From positions 2,507,831-2,571,830 of the forward strand of contig CM036231.1 in NCBI GenBank assembly GCA_020631735.1: a stretch of 64,000 nt of DNA. Direction: 5' to 3'. Shown piece by piece: positions 1 through 10,688 of the stretch. The notes beneath the pieces are model-generated. The model saw only the letters and a program-made list of their open reading frames with translations. It was not told the DNA's origin and ran no database searches. Each line of letters starts with the position of its first letter. Position 1 is the first letter of the stretch. The DNA is from Saccharum officinarum. Taxonomy: Eukaryota > Streptophyta > Magnoliopsida > Poales > Poaceae. The position numbers were made by a program, and so were the translations under genes.

Positions 1-1010
1 TGTAATTGCATTAATCAACGTATGCTTTGACTTGTAGTTAAGGATGACTTAAGAATTATTCCTCTAATATTCTAACTTAACCATGCTATTGCCATAGATA
101 GGAGTGCTCTGAGTGATTTACTTATTATAATGCTTGATCAATGCTTATTATATACATTTTATCCCATGACTTACCCTTGTTATGAGTAGAGCGATTGGTT
201 ATGGTTTATTTCTCCATCAATGTTATAAGTTACCAATACATGTCCAACGCTACACCTTTCCTGTGGTAAAATATAAATACGATACCTGGTATACTCTCAG
301 GTGAAGTGTTACAATGGTATAATTATCTGTCCGCTTGCATAATCCTTTTCATTCATATCTTTATATTCTTTCTAGTGACATAAAATGATAAACATTTATT
401 TAGTATTATTCTTATAGTAATGCTAGTTAGTACTAACAAATATTTCTGGCATCATCACTGGGGATGATAACCTAGTTTAGTAATGTTAGAGGTGTAAGTA
501 ATTAATAGGTGACTACTAAAACAAGTGAGGAGTTAATAAATATCAACCTTTAGCGTGTGAACTTTCAAGTGGGTGAATTGCTACAACGGAGATGTAGCTT
601 GCCGACAAGCAAGTGAACCTCAGTGAAAAATCATTGTATCATCTTGTCTTCGAGGATTTCATTGGTATTCATTGTGATTGATTGATTATCTTTTGTCATG
701 GCGGTATAACCCTCACTATCTCTCTTGTACTTACTTTTCTAGTGTAACTAGTTTTGAGAGCTAGCCTATGTCTTGTTAGTTTGGTTAGTGAGGCTCTTTA
801 GTTAGTCTTTGAGAGCTCACTAACTTAGAGAGTAGTGACTTAGCCCTTATGTGAAATAGAGATCATAGCAACTAGAATTGTAGATAGGTAACTTGCATTT
901 TTAACAGGCTAGCACAACATTCGTTTCGCCACTTAATTCACTAACCATTTGTCTTAAGTATTGTTAAAGAAATTTTTATAGACTATTCACGCCTCTCTAG
1001 CAGCTCACCT
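1..1010 (+). repeat. Probable 3' part of a SIRE/Maximus-type copia LTR
   Basis: There is no credible ORF over the first kilobase. The stretch around 735-1000 has wording typical of grass copia LTR tails: paired gagagctcac-type phrases, a phrase meaning taggtaacttgc, and near the end a run resembling tatagactattcacgcc. In SIRE/Maximus LTRs this run sits close to the 3' LTR end. The left end lies outside the window and no target duplication can be checked. The family call rests on remembered LTR style, so it is tentative. Bases 1011-1291 beyond it hold nothing I can name. Confidence 0.4.
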
Positions 1011-1291
1011 AGATATGGGAGCAAGAGCTCACGTGGCGGGCGTAGACACAAGTAGCAACATGCACGCATGGCAGCGGTCGCTCGGCCTTTTAAAAACTAT
1101 ATTTGTTTTCCACCGGAGGTGATGAGCCCTATGTAGTAGTGCATGTCTTCTGTGATGTTATTCTCAATTTGTATGAAGATAAATGAAAAAGCCAAATTTG
1201 ATCAGGAGAAGATTGGGCCAATTAAAATAGTTTAGGAGAGTAAATTGAGCCTCAATTTATTACAGAGTTAAGTAAATAAAGTGGGTAATCT

Positions 1292-1571
1292 AAAAAAAAC
1301 TCGACCGGGGCGGTTAAGACTACCGCCACAGCTTTTAAAGGAGAAGAAGTCGCCTTCTCACCCGGCGAGAAAACCCCCGAACCCTCACCCCATCCAGACA
1401 CAGTGAGACGTTACCCGTGAGATGGGCCGATCTCCATACCTGTGCTTTGGCACCTGGGCGAGCGAGGGGATTTTTTTTAACCACAGCCTGAAATTCGCTC
1501 CCACGGGGAGTCGAACTCAGGACCTGTGGAGTGCCGCTCGAGTGACTTAGCCAGCTAGACTAAGCACCCTA
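1292..1571 (-). mobile_element. tRNA-derived SINE (minus strand)
   Basis: Read on the minus strand, this begins near gggtgcttagtctagctgg, continues with a B-box-like aggtcctgagttcgactcc, then a body with caggctgtggtt and an A run, and ends in ccgccccggtcgag plus a T tract (A tract on plus, 1292-1299). The same layout and wording recur on the plus strand at 24,359-24,650, so the two are copies of one SINE family. No clear target-site duplication remains around this copy, which suggests it is older. Bases 1572-1789 after it are AT-rich with no gene. Confidence 0.75.
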
Positions 1572-1789
1572 GGATATAGTGAAATAGTTTCTTGCTTTTA
1601 GTTTTTATAAAATAAAATACTCACACTTATAAGTGGTGGTCCTACACGCTTATTCATCCTATAATTAAAACTTATTATTAATGGGTAATTTTCTAGAGAA
1701 ATAAAAATTGCCTCTATTAACTTTATCGCTTTACCAATGGTTTAGCATATATTGTTTTGTATATACATTTTAGATAGGTCAATTTTTTT

Positions 1790-2957
1790 TGTCGGTGTCT
1801 AGAAAACTGAGGGTCTTAGACAGAACGACGAATGAATTTGTATCTGCGCGTCTAGGCCCGGATAGTGTGCAAAGAGGACATAAGGGTGTATACTGGTTCG
1901 CGCAAGAATGACCCTACGTCCAATGGGTTCTACTGCTGCTCGTGTTGCTTTGCACCAGGTGTGCTCGTAGTAAGGGTTACAAGCTTTTGAGAGAGGGAAT
2001 GGATCCCAGGTCTCTTTAGGGGAGGTGTGTGTTGTCTTAGCGAGGTGTGTGTCCCTCGTTTCTATGTTAGTTGTCTAAAGGAGTCTGTTTCGATCAGTCG
2101 TCGTGAATCCCCTCTAGATGTGGCCCCTGCCTCCCCTTTTATAGTTCCCAAGGGGAGGGCTCGGATTACATTTGTGGTAAAAAAGTGAAATAGGGAAAGA
2201 TGAAAGAGAAAACAAAAAGGTGGCCTCGGGTGCGGCCGTCTTTCTCCTTATCCGATGGGAACAGTTTCCCTTGTGGCGCAGAGATGCAATGGGCATTGAC
2301 CTTTTGGCCTCTCCATCCGCTGGTGCAACATGTCGTGGCCATGCTTCGTCCTGTGTGCTTCTTGTGCCGTCGAGGATGGGTGGTACGGGCGGCCGGATTT
2401 GCGTAGAGAGGGGGTAGGTGGCATAGTTGCCATTACCCTCGTCGCTGTAGAGGTATGGATGTCGTCATGGTGAAATGACCGAGGTCATGTTGGGTCAGAG
2501 CGTGGTTCTCGTGTTCCTTATGCACGGTCACGTCTGTCCCATCGGCGGGAGTGGGTGCCATGGTGAGGGCCCCGTGGCTCCCCGCCTTGTCAGAGGGCTC
2601 CACATGTCCCTCGAACAAGGCATAAGTACGCCAAGAGGGTCGGGCGCTCCCGTGCTTACATTGCATGGATCGAGCGAGGCAGAAATCGTTCCTGACAGGG
2701 CACAGGGGTCGGGCACTTTGATGACGTCATGGGCTCGGGCGAGGTGGAAACTGCCGCCTGAGGCGCCCATCTCACCTCGAGACCTTTTCGCATGGCTCGG
2801 GCGGGACAGAGGTTGGCTTTCAGCTTGAGCGACTGACACGCCGTCAGTGCCTTTAGCGGGTCAGTTTTACTGGGGCCCCTACGATGGGGCTTTAGCAAAT
2901 ATGCAAGGTGCCGTATTTCGCCATCCATTGGGTATCGTGATATATTGATACTCGACA
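1790..2957 (-). repeat. 3' LTR of the first Tat-type element
   Basis: This 1168-bp LTR is bounded by TGTCGGTGTC at the left and GATACTCGACA at the right, as seen on plus, and is clearly homologous to 21608-22782. A TATAAAAG box lies on the minus strand at 2136-2143. The copy matches its partner except for scattered substitutions and small indels. By eye the divergence is clearly greater than between the LTRs of the nested Tekay element, which fits an older host insertion. Confidence 0.85.
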
Positions 2958-3147
2958 GTAGCCCCTGAGCCTATGGAGGAGTGGTGCACTCCTTCAGAGG
3001 TTTGAGAATGAGCGACCGTGGTGTTCTCCCACCGTTTTGTTACATTTTTATTTCTTCGGGTAGAGTTCTATTCGGTGGGTGCGCGCGAGCGCACCCACCG
3101 AGTGTAGCCCCCGAGGCCTTGGAGGGGTGTGGTACCCCTTCAAGGGC
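2958..3147. promoter_or_regulatory. Hairpin cluster beside the polypurine end of the Tat-type element
   Basis: Next to the LTR is GTAGCCCCTGAGCC, which on the minus strand is a purine-rich GGCTCAGGGGCTAC, the expected polypurine tract before the 3' LTR. Inside follow stem-loops: 2970-3000 (CTATGGAGGAG against CTCCTTCAGAGG), a perfect 12-bp stem with a GCGA loop at 3073-3100 (CGGTGGGTGCGC), and 3116-3147 (CCTTGGAGGGG against CCCCTTCAAGG). Two of these are preceded by AGCCCC[TC]GAG. The second Tat element has the same arrangement at 46155-46319. Confidence 0.6.
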
Positions 3148-3822
3148 TTTAATCGAGTGAGTGAGGTATTTTTTGTGCGACTATAGGGCGTGCAAGGAGC
3201 CCCCCGAGTCTTAATTTTAACCATTTGCTAGGTCGCAACGCGGAAACAACCCCCAAGCCCCTGCGCGTTACAAGAGACTCACCGGGTGGCCTTGTCATCG
3301 TGTCATTATTCCTCGCATCCTTTGGCAGAATGGAGGGGTATGTGTGAGCCCTCATCATCCCATCTAGGTGTGACGTCGAGCGAAGCCCTTGGGCGCGTCC
3401 TGGCCCCCGTTCGCCGGGAGCAGGATCGTTACCGGGCCAAGGACTTTCTCAGGCCGTGTATCCACTATGCAATGTTTGCAACCCACGGAGAGTTGAAGCG
3501 TTCGAGGCTCAATGTCATAAATGCGGCTGCGAGGAAGATGAACGGGGCAAGGCCGGCCTTTTCACACGGCTCACTTGTTGTGATTAAGTGAACCGTATGT
3601 TGTTACCGAGAGACGGTTTACCTTCCCGAGGAATGGCATGAGACCGACGAGGTTCCCTCGGGGGATGAGTTGGGTAGTTGGCGGATGGGCGATGCATTGA
3701 ATGCCACGGGAGTCGAGAGGCCTCCTTGGGGTCCTTTACAACTCGAGCCGTGGCACCCGACCCTAGCATCTCCTTTCTTCCACTCCTACTTTTTGTCTTC
3801 CCTTGCCACTTCAGCCATCGTC

Positions 3823-4469
3823 ATGGAGCACGGTGACTCCTCCAGGGGTTCGTGTGTAGGTACACCGGGAGAGAGGGACGAGACACCCTCCCACCGCCGC
3901 CGTCTCACATCCGGCGGCATTTCCTTGTCTGGGTATGGCCAGGCCTAGCTTGCGACGTGCTGGGGCGTCCCTAAGCCGCTACAGAAGGCTCAAGAGGAGC
4001 TCGCTACTATTAAGGCAGTGGTGACATCGCTGGAGGAGGAGGTGGCACTCGCCCGCTCGCAATGGACGGAGTCTGACCGTCGGTGCGCTGGTGAGTGGCT
4101 TTTTGCTTCCTCCCTTGGTTCTCTAGTTATTGTTTTGCCTTATTCTTGGCTTCGTTTGTGAGCAGAGTTGCTCGCAAAGGTGGAGTCCCTCCGTGGCGCC
4201 GTTGACGTCCTTGTCGACTTCGTTCATGCTCTAGCAGGGTGCGAGAGGAGCGTCTCCTCAGTGCGTGGGCACTCATCCAGGTGGCGATCGAGCGTGGCGT
4301 CCATCAGGAAGCGGCCGTTGCGCTGACGATGGCCCAGGCGGCCACCAACGTGGAGCTCCAGGACATCGAAGGCTTCCTCATGGGGAAGGGGCTGGGAGAC
4401 TATGAGGACCTCCTCAAAGGCTTTGAGCCAGCGACGAACGTCATCGCTGCTCTTGTCCTAGCGGACTAG
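3823..4469 (+). pseudogene. Antisense additional ORF of the Tat-type element, spliced, broken
   Basis: This plus-strand reading runs opposite to the retroelement. Exon 1 (3823-4090) starts MEHGDSSRG and, after one in-frame stop at 3946-3948, resumes in the same frame with an alpha-helical stretch (QKAQEELATIKAVV onward). An intron of 75 bp (4091-4165, GTGAGT to GAGCAG) follows with phase 1. Exon 2 begins with ELLAKVESLRG and, after a frameshift near 4235, continues REERLLSAWALIQ and GVHQEAAVALTMAQ to a stop at 4469. The second Tat element has a homologue with an intron at the same phase and the related GVHRGAAVALVAAQ. Tat-lineage elements such as Grande and Retand are known to carry extra, sometimes antisense, ORFs of unknown function. 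Membership of that class is inferred. Confidence 0.65.
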
Positions 4470-5564
4470 GTCCTCAACGAGGATCCATAGGCTTTGCTTA
4501 GGACCTCTCCCTTTCCTTAAATGTAAAAGAAAACTTTATTCAAAAATTAAGTTCATCTAATCACTGTCGGGCTCATATCGCTCCGTGTCCTTCCTTGTTT
4601 TGCTCCGATTTGATTGGCAACAGCGGCCGGCGAGGCCACCGAGACTTTGCTTATTGGGAGATCCGAAGGGTTTTTAGAGAGGAAATAACTCGTGTGCGCG
4701 TAGCTTATACGATTTTTGATAGAATGATCAGATGTTTAGGCGCTGCGGTTTCCCACGTCCTAAGGCAGGGTCGTATACACCCTCGTTGACGCCTCTACCT
4801 AGACCTAGGGTCATAGGCTTGACGTGGTGCTCAGGAGGGTTCATTCGCAGGTCGAACATTCCTGCCCCTGGGTCCTCCGAAATCCCCGCTCGTGCGTGGA
4901 CCCGGTCAAGAGGCTTAGTTAACGTATCCCTCGCGCATCTTTTTCGCAAAGAGGAGGGTTTGGACAATGCCATGACATCCCTCGCTGGGTCAAGCCATGG
5001 TGTCCGTTGAGTTACAACCGGGTTAGTTCAAGTGAAGCCCTAGTTTCCCTTCGCGGGGATCTGACAGAGGTAAGTTAGTGACCGACTTAAAAAATTCCTG
5101 GCGGTTGGTTCAGGGAGTTCCCGGGTTCGTTCGACCAACCCTGAGGGCTCATTCCTTTTTTTGGAAAAACAACTCCCAAACCGTGAACCGGCCTGGACTT
5201 GAACATGGCTCGAGAAGTCCCTCGACGCTCAGCGTGTCCGCGTATTTGGCCGCTGGTGTGCCCCTTCTCATGCCATCCCTCACTCGGGTGGCTCGGAGCG
5301 GCTGTCAAACCCTCAGTGAGCCAGCCTTCGAACTTCATGTCGTAACGGACCGTAAAGGGGACAAACCACATTACGTAATTATCACTGACGATTTAACTCA
5401 AGGTTTAAATGAGAGGATAAATTACAGCGAGTAACATGCTTAGATTTTGAATGTATGCGCAGACTGATTAACTTCCTAAAAACAAGATAATAGATCTTGA
5501 GCAGGGGTTGATGTGGTGATCTACCGATCATGTCGATGTCGTGCGCAGCACCCGCCTCCCAGCG
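4470..5564. other. Non-coding interior of the first Tat-type element
   Basis: Several overlapping ORFs exist on both strands here (for example around 5078-5434), but none has a recognisable domain or consistent codon character. The sequence lies between the antisense ORF and the gag remnant, where an autonomous element would carry pol. No RT, RNase H or integrase motif can be read, so pol has been lost. The junction with the gag remnant lies near 5490-5560. Confidence 0.5.
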
Positions 5565-5865
5565 TCATGGCCACATGAGCTCATAGCCACCGTCGTCAGA
5601 GTCGCCGCCATCGAGGAGGTAGTCACAGACGTCGAGGAAGCGACGTAAAGCCTCTGGGTCGTCGAGCCTAGAGAAGTTAGCGCTGGCCCAACTGCCGTCG
5701 TCCTCGTCGGAGCTGGTGCTAGAGGCCGTCTCGGTGGTCGCAAGGACTTTCACGATAGCCTGTGCATGGTGAGTCGGCAGATCTGCGGGAATTTCTCCCA
5801 CAGATGGATTGAGGTGACACGTAGTCGAGGACTGGCCACGGGCTTTCCCGTGGCCGTGCAACTTA
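5565..5865 (-). pseudogene. Gag N-terminal remnant of the first Tat-type element
   Basis: On the minus strand the frame gives LDDPEALRRFLDVCDYLL followed by an acidic DGGDSDDGGYE and a stop soon after. A serine- and acid-rich SSTSSDEDDGSW precedes it. The pattern of a DP..RRFL.V.DY helix followed by an acidic stretch is what I recall of the N-terminal Gag of grass Tat elements. The upstream half continues beyond the nested insertion at 21373-21587. The frame stops where non-coding sequence begins, so only a Gag stub survives. The ORF extending to 5912 crosses into the nested LTR and is artefactual there. Confidence 0.55.
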
Positions 5866-5870
5866 CCGGC
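5866..5870. repeat. Target-site duplication CCGGC (left)
   Basis: The five bases CCGGC directly precede the TGTAAC start of the Tekay LTR and reappear directly after its terminal TTTCA at 21368-21372. A 5-bp duplication is the norm for Ty3-gypsy integration. It proves that the whole 15.5-kb unit inserted in one event into the older Tat-type element. Confidence 0.95.
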
Positions 5871-6915
5871 TGTAACAACCCAGAATTTCCAGTAAACAAC
5901 AATCACAACCACAATTTTTTTTTAAAATAAACCTATGTTTGGTGAAGTGTCATATAGGAAACCTAACCTAGTTGCACAAGTAGCACCTAATTTAGCTAAC
6001 TACATCTTTGCATTTAACCATACATGCTTGAGTTGGATTTTATGTTCTTTGGATTGAATTAAAAGCAACAACATTCTTGAATTAATTGCCTAAGTAAATA
6101 AAATATAGAAATATAAACCTATCAAATAGTTGAAAACCAAAAGTATATTTTTATGGGCCCCATTGTGTTAACCAAGTGGAGGCAATATATTGGTATGCAT
6201 ACACATGCCTTGGCTTAATGGGAATAAAGGAGAGATAAATAGAAAAGCTTGATTTTTAAATCAGAAAAAGGAAAAGAAACCCTATGTGGCCCAGCCAACC
6301 CCGCCAAACCGGCCTGCCAAGCCAGCCCAAGTCGCACAGTGCGCGCCCAACCGTGCGTGGGCCGGCCCAGCAGGCCACCGCTCGCCAAACACCGCACTCG
6401 CGCGCACACGCGCTCACCGCGCGATGGGCGACCCGGTAAGCCGCACACGCCTCGGCCCGCGTCGAGCGCCAGAGAGCAGCGCGCCTCCATCCCCTTGCGT
6501 CGCTGACCAACGGGCCCCACGGCTCATCCCCTTCCTCCCGCTCGACCGGCTCCTCTGCTTCGCCCAAACAGAAATCGGAGGGGAAGCAGGGACACGCAAC
6601 GCGCGAGGGAAGATTCCCTTTGCCCCCTCTACCAGCCGTGCGCGCCAAGCCACTAACCCGGTCCCGCACGCCAGTCGCTGGCCCTCGCCAAACACGCACC
6701 GCGTGCGTGAAGCCGATGCCGCCATGGCCGCGAAATCGGTTGACACCGCCTGACACTGCCTGACACCGCCAACCGTCTGTGGTATTCGATTATGGCATCT
6801 CCAATTCGAATCACGCCTCTTCCAATCACCCTAGTCCAGCCCAGGATAGCATATCGACCCTCCGTGCCTACCGATTGCCATCGCACCGTCCGCCTTGCCA
6901 TGGGCGAGCACGGGG

Positions 6916-6922
6916 TATAAAG
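6916..6922 (+). promoter_or_regulatory. TATA box of the Tekay 5' LTR
   Basis: TATAAAG in the context CGGGGTATAAAGCTCC is the only strong TATA element of the LTR in the sense direction. It is preserved in the 3' LTR at 17930-17936. The start site would be expected about 30 bp downstream, near 6945. Confidence 0.65.
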
Positions 6923-8644
6923 CTCCACCCCGTGTCGTGCCCAAGCCCCTTCCAATCTTTTCGCCACCGCCCTGGTGGTACCACCGCACACACTACATCT
7001 CAAGAAGGGGAGAAAGGGGGGGAAAGGCCGCCACCGGAGCCGCCAGCCGCCGCCGAGGAGCCACCGGAGCCCGGAGCGTCGACCGAACAACCACGCCGAC
7101 GTTGCGGTTCTCCCTGCACGGCACCGACTCTACACTGCTCCGAATCACCTCTGCACCGATATCCTTTCGTCATCGCCACCTACGGTGAGCCCACCGTCTC
7201 GCCCCGCTCGCCGCCGGTTGTGCTTGGCATAGAACCATCTCGCCTGCTAGTACCGTGGATCATCTAAATTCGTGGCCCTCATGCTTTGATCGCTCACTCA
7301 CGCACACCTTGTGCGCACACCCGTTGGCCTGGCCGAGCCTCAGAGTTCGGAAATGCCGCGACACGCCCCTGCACCGCGCACAGTCGCCATGGACACACCC
7401 CGCCATGGCGAGATCTCGCTTTTGGTATGCTGGGCAATAGAGGAAGGGAGAAAAGGCGCACAAGGACATGTACACGCCCGCACTCATGTTTCAAAACCAA
7501 GCACCACGGTACCGAACGTCAGGGGAGCAGGAACGCGCCACCGCGAGCAGCGTCTAGAGCGCGCTCGCCATGGCCAGCGCACGGCCATGGCGAGGTCGTT
7601 CCTTCCAAATCAAGTCAGTAGAGAAGAAAGGGAGGAGCTAGATCGAATCGCCTTGGCGAGGGACACACCATGCGCACCTTGAGAGAAGGAGGGATCCCCG
7701 AAGGCCTGATCGGCGGTGTTCCGCCCGGTCGGAGCCGTCGAGCCGCCACCACCGCGGGAGGTTCTGCTGGAGCTCAATGTCGTCGTCTTGACCTCACCAT
7801 CGTGCTCCTTTTGCGGCCGTGAAATGGTAGGAGACCTTATCACCCGAGCCAAGTCACCGTGGAGGCCTTGCCGCCGCTCACCGCACCGGTCGAGCCGCCA
7901 CCGCCATGAACAAGCCCCCTAGACACTCCAATCCGCACTGCTGACCCCTCTAATGAGTTCCATGAGACCACACGGTGCCCTCGGGCCAACGAATTTTGCC
8001 CTTGAGCCCTCAGAGCGCGAGCTCGGCTGCTCGCCGCCGGCGAGAGCGCGGCCGGGAAAAAAAAGAAACAAGGGAAGAGGAGCAGAGAAGCGACTAGGTG
8101 CCTTCGGTGCACCTGGTGCACAAGGACCAGAGAAGGGAAGGGGGAGAGATGGACCGGGTCCACCGTGGACCGCGTTCAAGACCCGTGGACCGCCCGCACG
8201 AGACCACCGTGAGCCGAGCTCACCAGCCCGAGCCCGTTTGCGAATCCGAATGGGCGACGTGGCCGCACCAGCGTCTGACACGTGGCGGGCCCAGCCCGGC
8301 CAGTTCGGCCCATATCCGGCCCAGCCCAGGCCCACCGAGGCCCGGTCTCGGCCCGGTCAGAGTTGACCGTTGACCGTTGACCAGTCAAACGGGCCCACCT
8401 GTCAGTGACTCGATCGGTTTCGGCCAATCAGAGCGTGACACGTGTCACTGCCTGGTTTTTCCTTTTCTTTTTCTTTTCCAGAAAATCATTTAATCTTTAG
8501 AAATTCATAACTAATTCATTTTAACTCAGAAAAATACCAAACCAGTTTCTAAATTTTTCTTAAAATGAGCTCTACATCTTAGGCTTATGTTTGAGTGCAT
8601 TTGGATCTTTTGAATTTCTGTTGCTTCTTTGTGCACCTCTATAG

Positions 8645-10105
8645 GAGTCGTTATTGCGGCTCTACGTTACGTTTAACAGAGCCGGAGGACCTGCCGACTG
8701 AGGAGTACGACCCCGACTACAGCGAGGACTTGGGTGACGACCTGCCAGGTGCCGCGCCCCACCCATCTCTGTAGAACCTATTACGCATGCAAATATAGAA
8801 TTGCTAGCGCTTTATTTTTTTCGTACTTTATTATTCATGATAGGCTGCATGGTAGATGCTTTACTTTGAGCCTTTTACCTTGTCGTAACCTTACTCCTGC
8901 TCACCCTGCTGTTAGGTTAGATGCTCGCATGTTACATATTACTGCTTTTGCTCTTACTCGCATTATATCTGTGATGTGATGCCGGTGAGAGAGAGACGTA
9001 TATGTATAAGGCACATAGTGCCAAGAACTTGATAAACCTGACTAAAGAACTAGGGAGATCTTGGCGTGCGTCTTGGGTGAGTGGTGAGGGTTGAGTCGAT
9101 CGGACAGGATCCTACGACGAGTCTTTGGGGCAAGTCTTGCTGGAGGGGTGCGACCTGGGCATCCCACACGAGAGATACCTGTGGCGGGTATATTTGAGAG
9201 GTGAACTGGGGTGTTGGTTATCCCTGGTGGAGGTGCTGTCGTGGCACAGGGAAGACGGTGTCTCCCCCTTGAGAAGACATCCTGTCTGGTCACCCTAAGG
9301 ACTGGTATGTCTTGAGAACCGGAACCATGGGACCTTCGTGCACACCACTCGCTCCCGATGGGCGGGAGACGATTACCCGACTGACTAGGGCGGTACCACT
9401 ACTACTAGGTTGGAAGGTGATAGTGTAGGGAGGTACGGGCATGGGGACCCACACCCTCCTAAGACAGCGTAGTGACCCTGGGGGCCCGGTACTACGTCTC
9501 ACAGTCTCAGCGTTTCGGTGGATGCCGGGGTGGCCCAGGGCTGAGTGGTAGGGTGGTACTGTACCGGTTGGAAGGCAGTTGGAATCAGCCTAGACGAGCC
9601 GGATCGTCGAGGATGGCGATCTTGTGGATTACCAGGTGTACACGCTCTGCAGAGTTGATCGATCTATACGTATAGCCGCGTCCGCGGATATGGACATTCC
9701 CATGACCTACGCTTCACTTGATTAGATGAGAGGAGTCCTTTCTACCTTTCCCCCGGGTTCTGTGTCGGATTCCGGCTTTGGCCGTTGAGACGAGATCTGA
9801 GCGGGAGTCAATCTCGTCGCCTAGAGAGAGAGTGAGATGAGATGTGTTGTGTGTGGTGGGATTGGGAAAATGTGTGACTAAGATGAGATAAAAACTGAGG
9901 AATATCTTATTAAAATATTAACTACTTGCATAGGAAACCCACAGCCTAAGTAGGTCTCTTTCTACTTCCCTCAATGCATTCCACTTTCCACAAAGCATTG
10001 CAAGCATAGGGTGGGCGATGCGTGGCCAGTACCAAGTGTACTGATAGATTTTTGACAGGTTTCGAGCCCGAGTACGACTACGAGGGCGATGATTGGGAGA
10101 ATTAG
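8645..10105 (+). CDS. Putative spliced acidic micro-ORF inside the LTR
   Basis: Two exon-like segments read as one acidic peptide. Exon A (8645-8748) follows a CTCTATAG acceptor and encodes TEPEDLPTEEYDPDY then SEDLGDDLPG, ending CCAG before GT. Exon B (10059-10105) follows TTTTTGACAG and continues in phase with FEPEYDYEGDDWEN and a stop. Joining them keeps the codon phase exactly. The upstream exon and start codon are not identified. The 3' LTR has the same segments, but its second exon has a changed codon and a premature TGA (near 21100). Similar acidic peptides appear to recur in related grass LTRs, from memory. Function is unknown, and this may only be a splice relic. Confidence 0.4.
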
Positions 10106-10364
10106 AGGGTCTGTTCTACGCTCAAGCTGGATCCAGAAGATCTTTTCCGCTGCTATCTACGTCGGATGCTGTTCCGTATGCTTGTGTGAGTGTGTTTCGC
10201 CCTACGAGGCGAAGAGAATAAATTATGTAAAACTGTCTTTTGTACTCTGATATTCGTGCATGACTTTATGTATCGCTGAGATTTGGGTAAAATGACGGAA
10301 TGTTTCGTCATTTTACACTTCGTTTCTGTGGATTTCCCTTCGTGGAAATCAAGGACGTTTCAGT

Positions 10365-10376
10365 TGGTATCGGAGC
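10365..10376 (+). promoter_or_regulatory. Primer binding site (initiator tRNA-Met type)
   Basis: TGGTATCGGAGC lies two bases after the 5' LTR end. It closely matches TGGTATCAGAGC, the complement of the 3' end of plant initiator tRNA-Met used by most chromoviruses. The position fixes the LTR end and the plus orientation. Confidence 0.9.
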
Positions 10377-10688
10377 CATGCTGACCCTAGGACGGACCCA
10401 TAGGATTGGACAATAGAATTAGGAGAGATCTTGACACTTTCGGTTATATTACCGACCGTGCTGCATTTTCGTGCACGGCTTATCTCAATTTCACACTCTC
10501 TTACCTATATTTCGTTCTACCTTACCTATCACATCGCTCCGTTCCACCCTAAATCATCCTGTTTCACTCAAGATTTATCAAAGTATCACTCTGAGTTACA
10601 TAGTTTCGCCTTGTCTTACCAAGTTTCACTCTGAAATACTCAAGTTACTACATGCACAACAAGGTACTGACTCCGTCTTACGATTAAT

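Larger units (their letters stand above)
5871..10362 (+). repeat. 5' LTR of the Tekay-type element (4.49 kb)
   Basis: The LTR runs from TGTAACAACCC to GGACGTTTCA and is unusually long. A GGGTATAAAGCTCC promoter core lies about 1.05 kb in, so U3 is about 1 kb and transcribed R-U5 about 3.4 kb. GC-rich sequence (6280-8450) produces many overlapping spurious ORFs on both strands. Against the 3' copy it differs by scattered substitutions and a 7-bp repeat unit near 8365 (TTGACCG). The two acidic exon-like segments at 8645-8748 and 10059-10105 lie inside it. Confidence 0.93.

Noticed and set aside
1785..1789. Perfect target-site duplication of the first Tat element
   Set aside because: The left flank TTTTT and right flank TTTTC differ at one base and lie in a T run, so the duplication is possible but not proven.
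2114..2928. ORFs on both strands in the first Tat LTR (for example 2475-2828)
   Set aside because: Not conserved in the partner LTR at 21983-22724, where frames shift or stop.
4595..5010. Plus-strand ORFs 4595-4789 and 4732-5010
   Set aside because: They lie in the non-coding interior of the Tat element with no domain and are not conserved in the second element.
5565..5912. 115-codon minus-strand ORF as a gene
   Set aside because: Its first 14 codons lie in the nested LTR; the remainder is a Tat Gag remnant with a premature end.
6215..8427. Many overlapping ORFs of 80-166 codons on both strands
   Set aside because: They lie in the GC-rich part of the Tekay LTR, are compatible with chance in GC-rich DNA, overlap in opposite frames and show no domain; equivalents at 17230-19434 simply reflect the second LTR.
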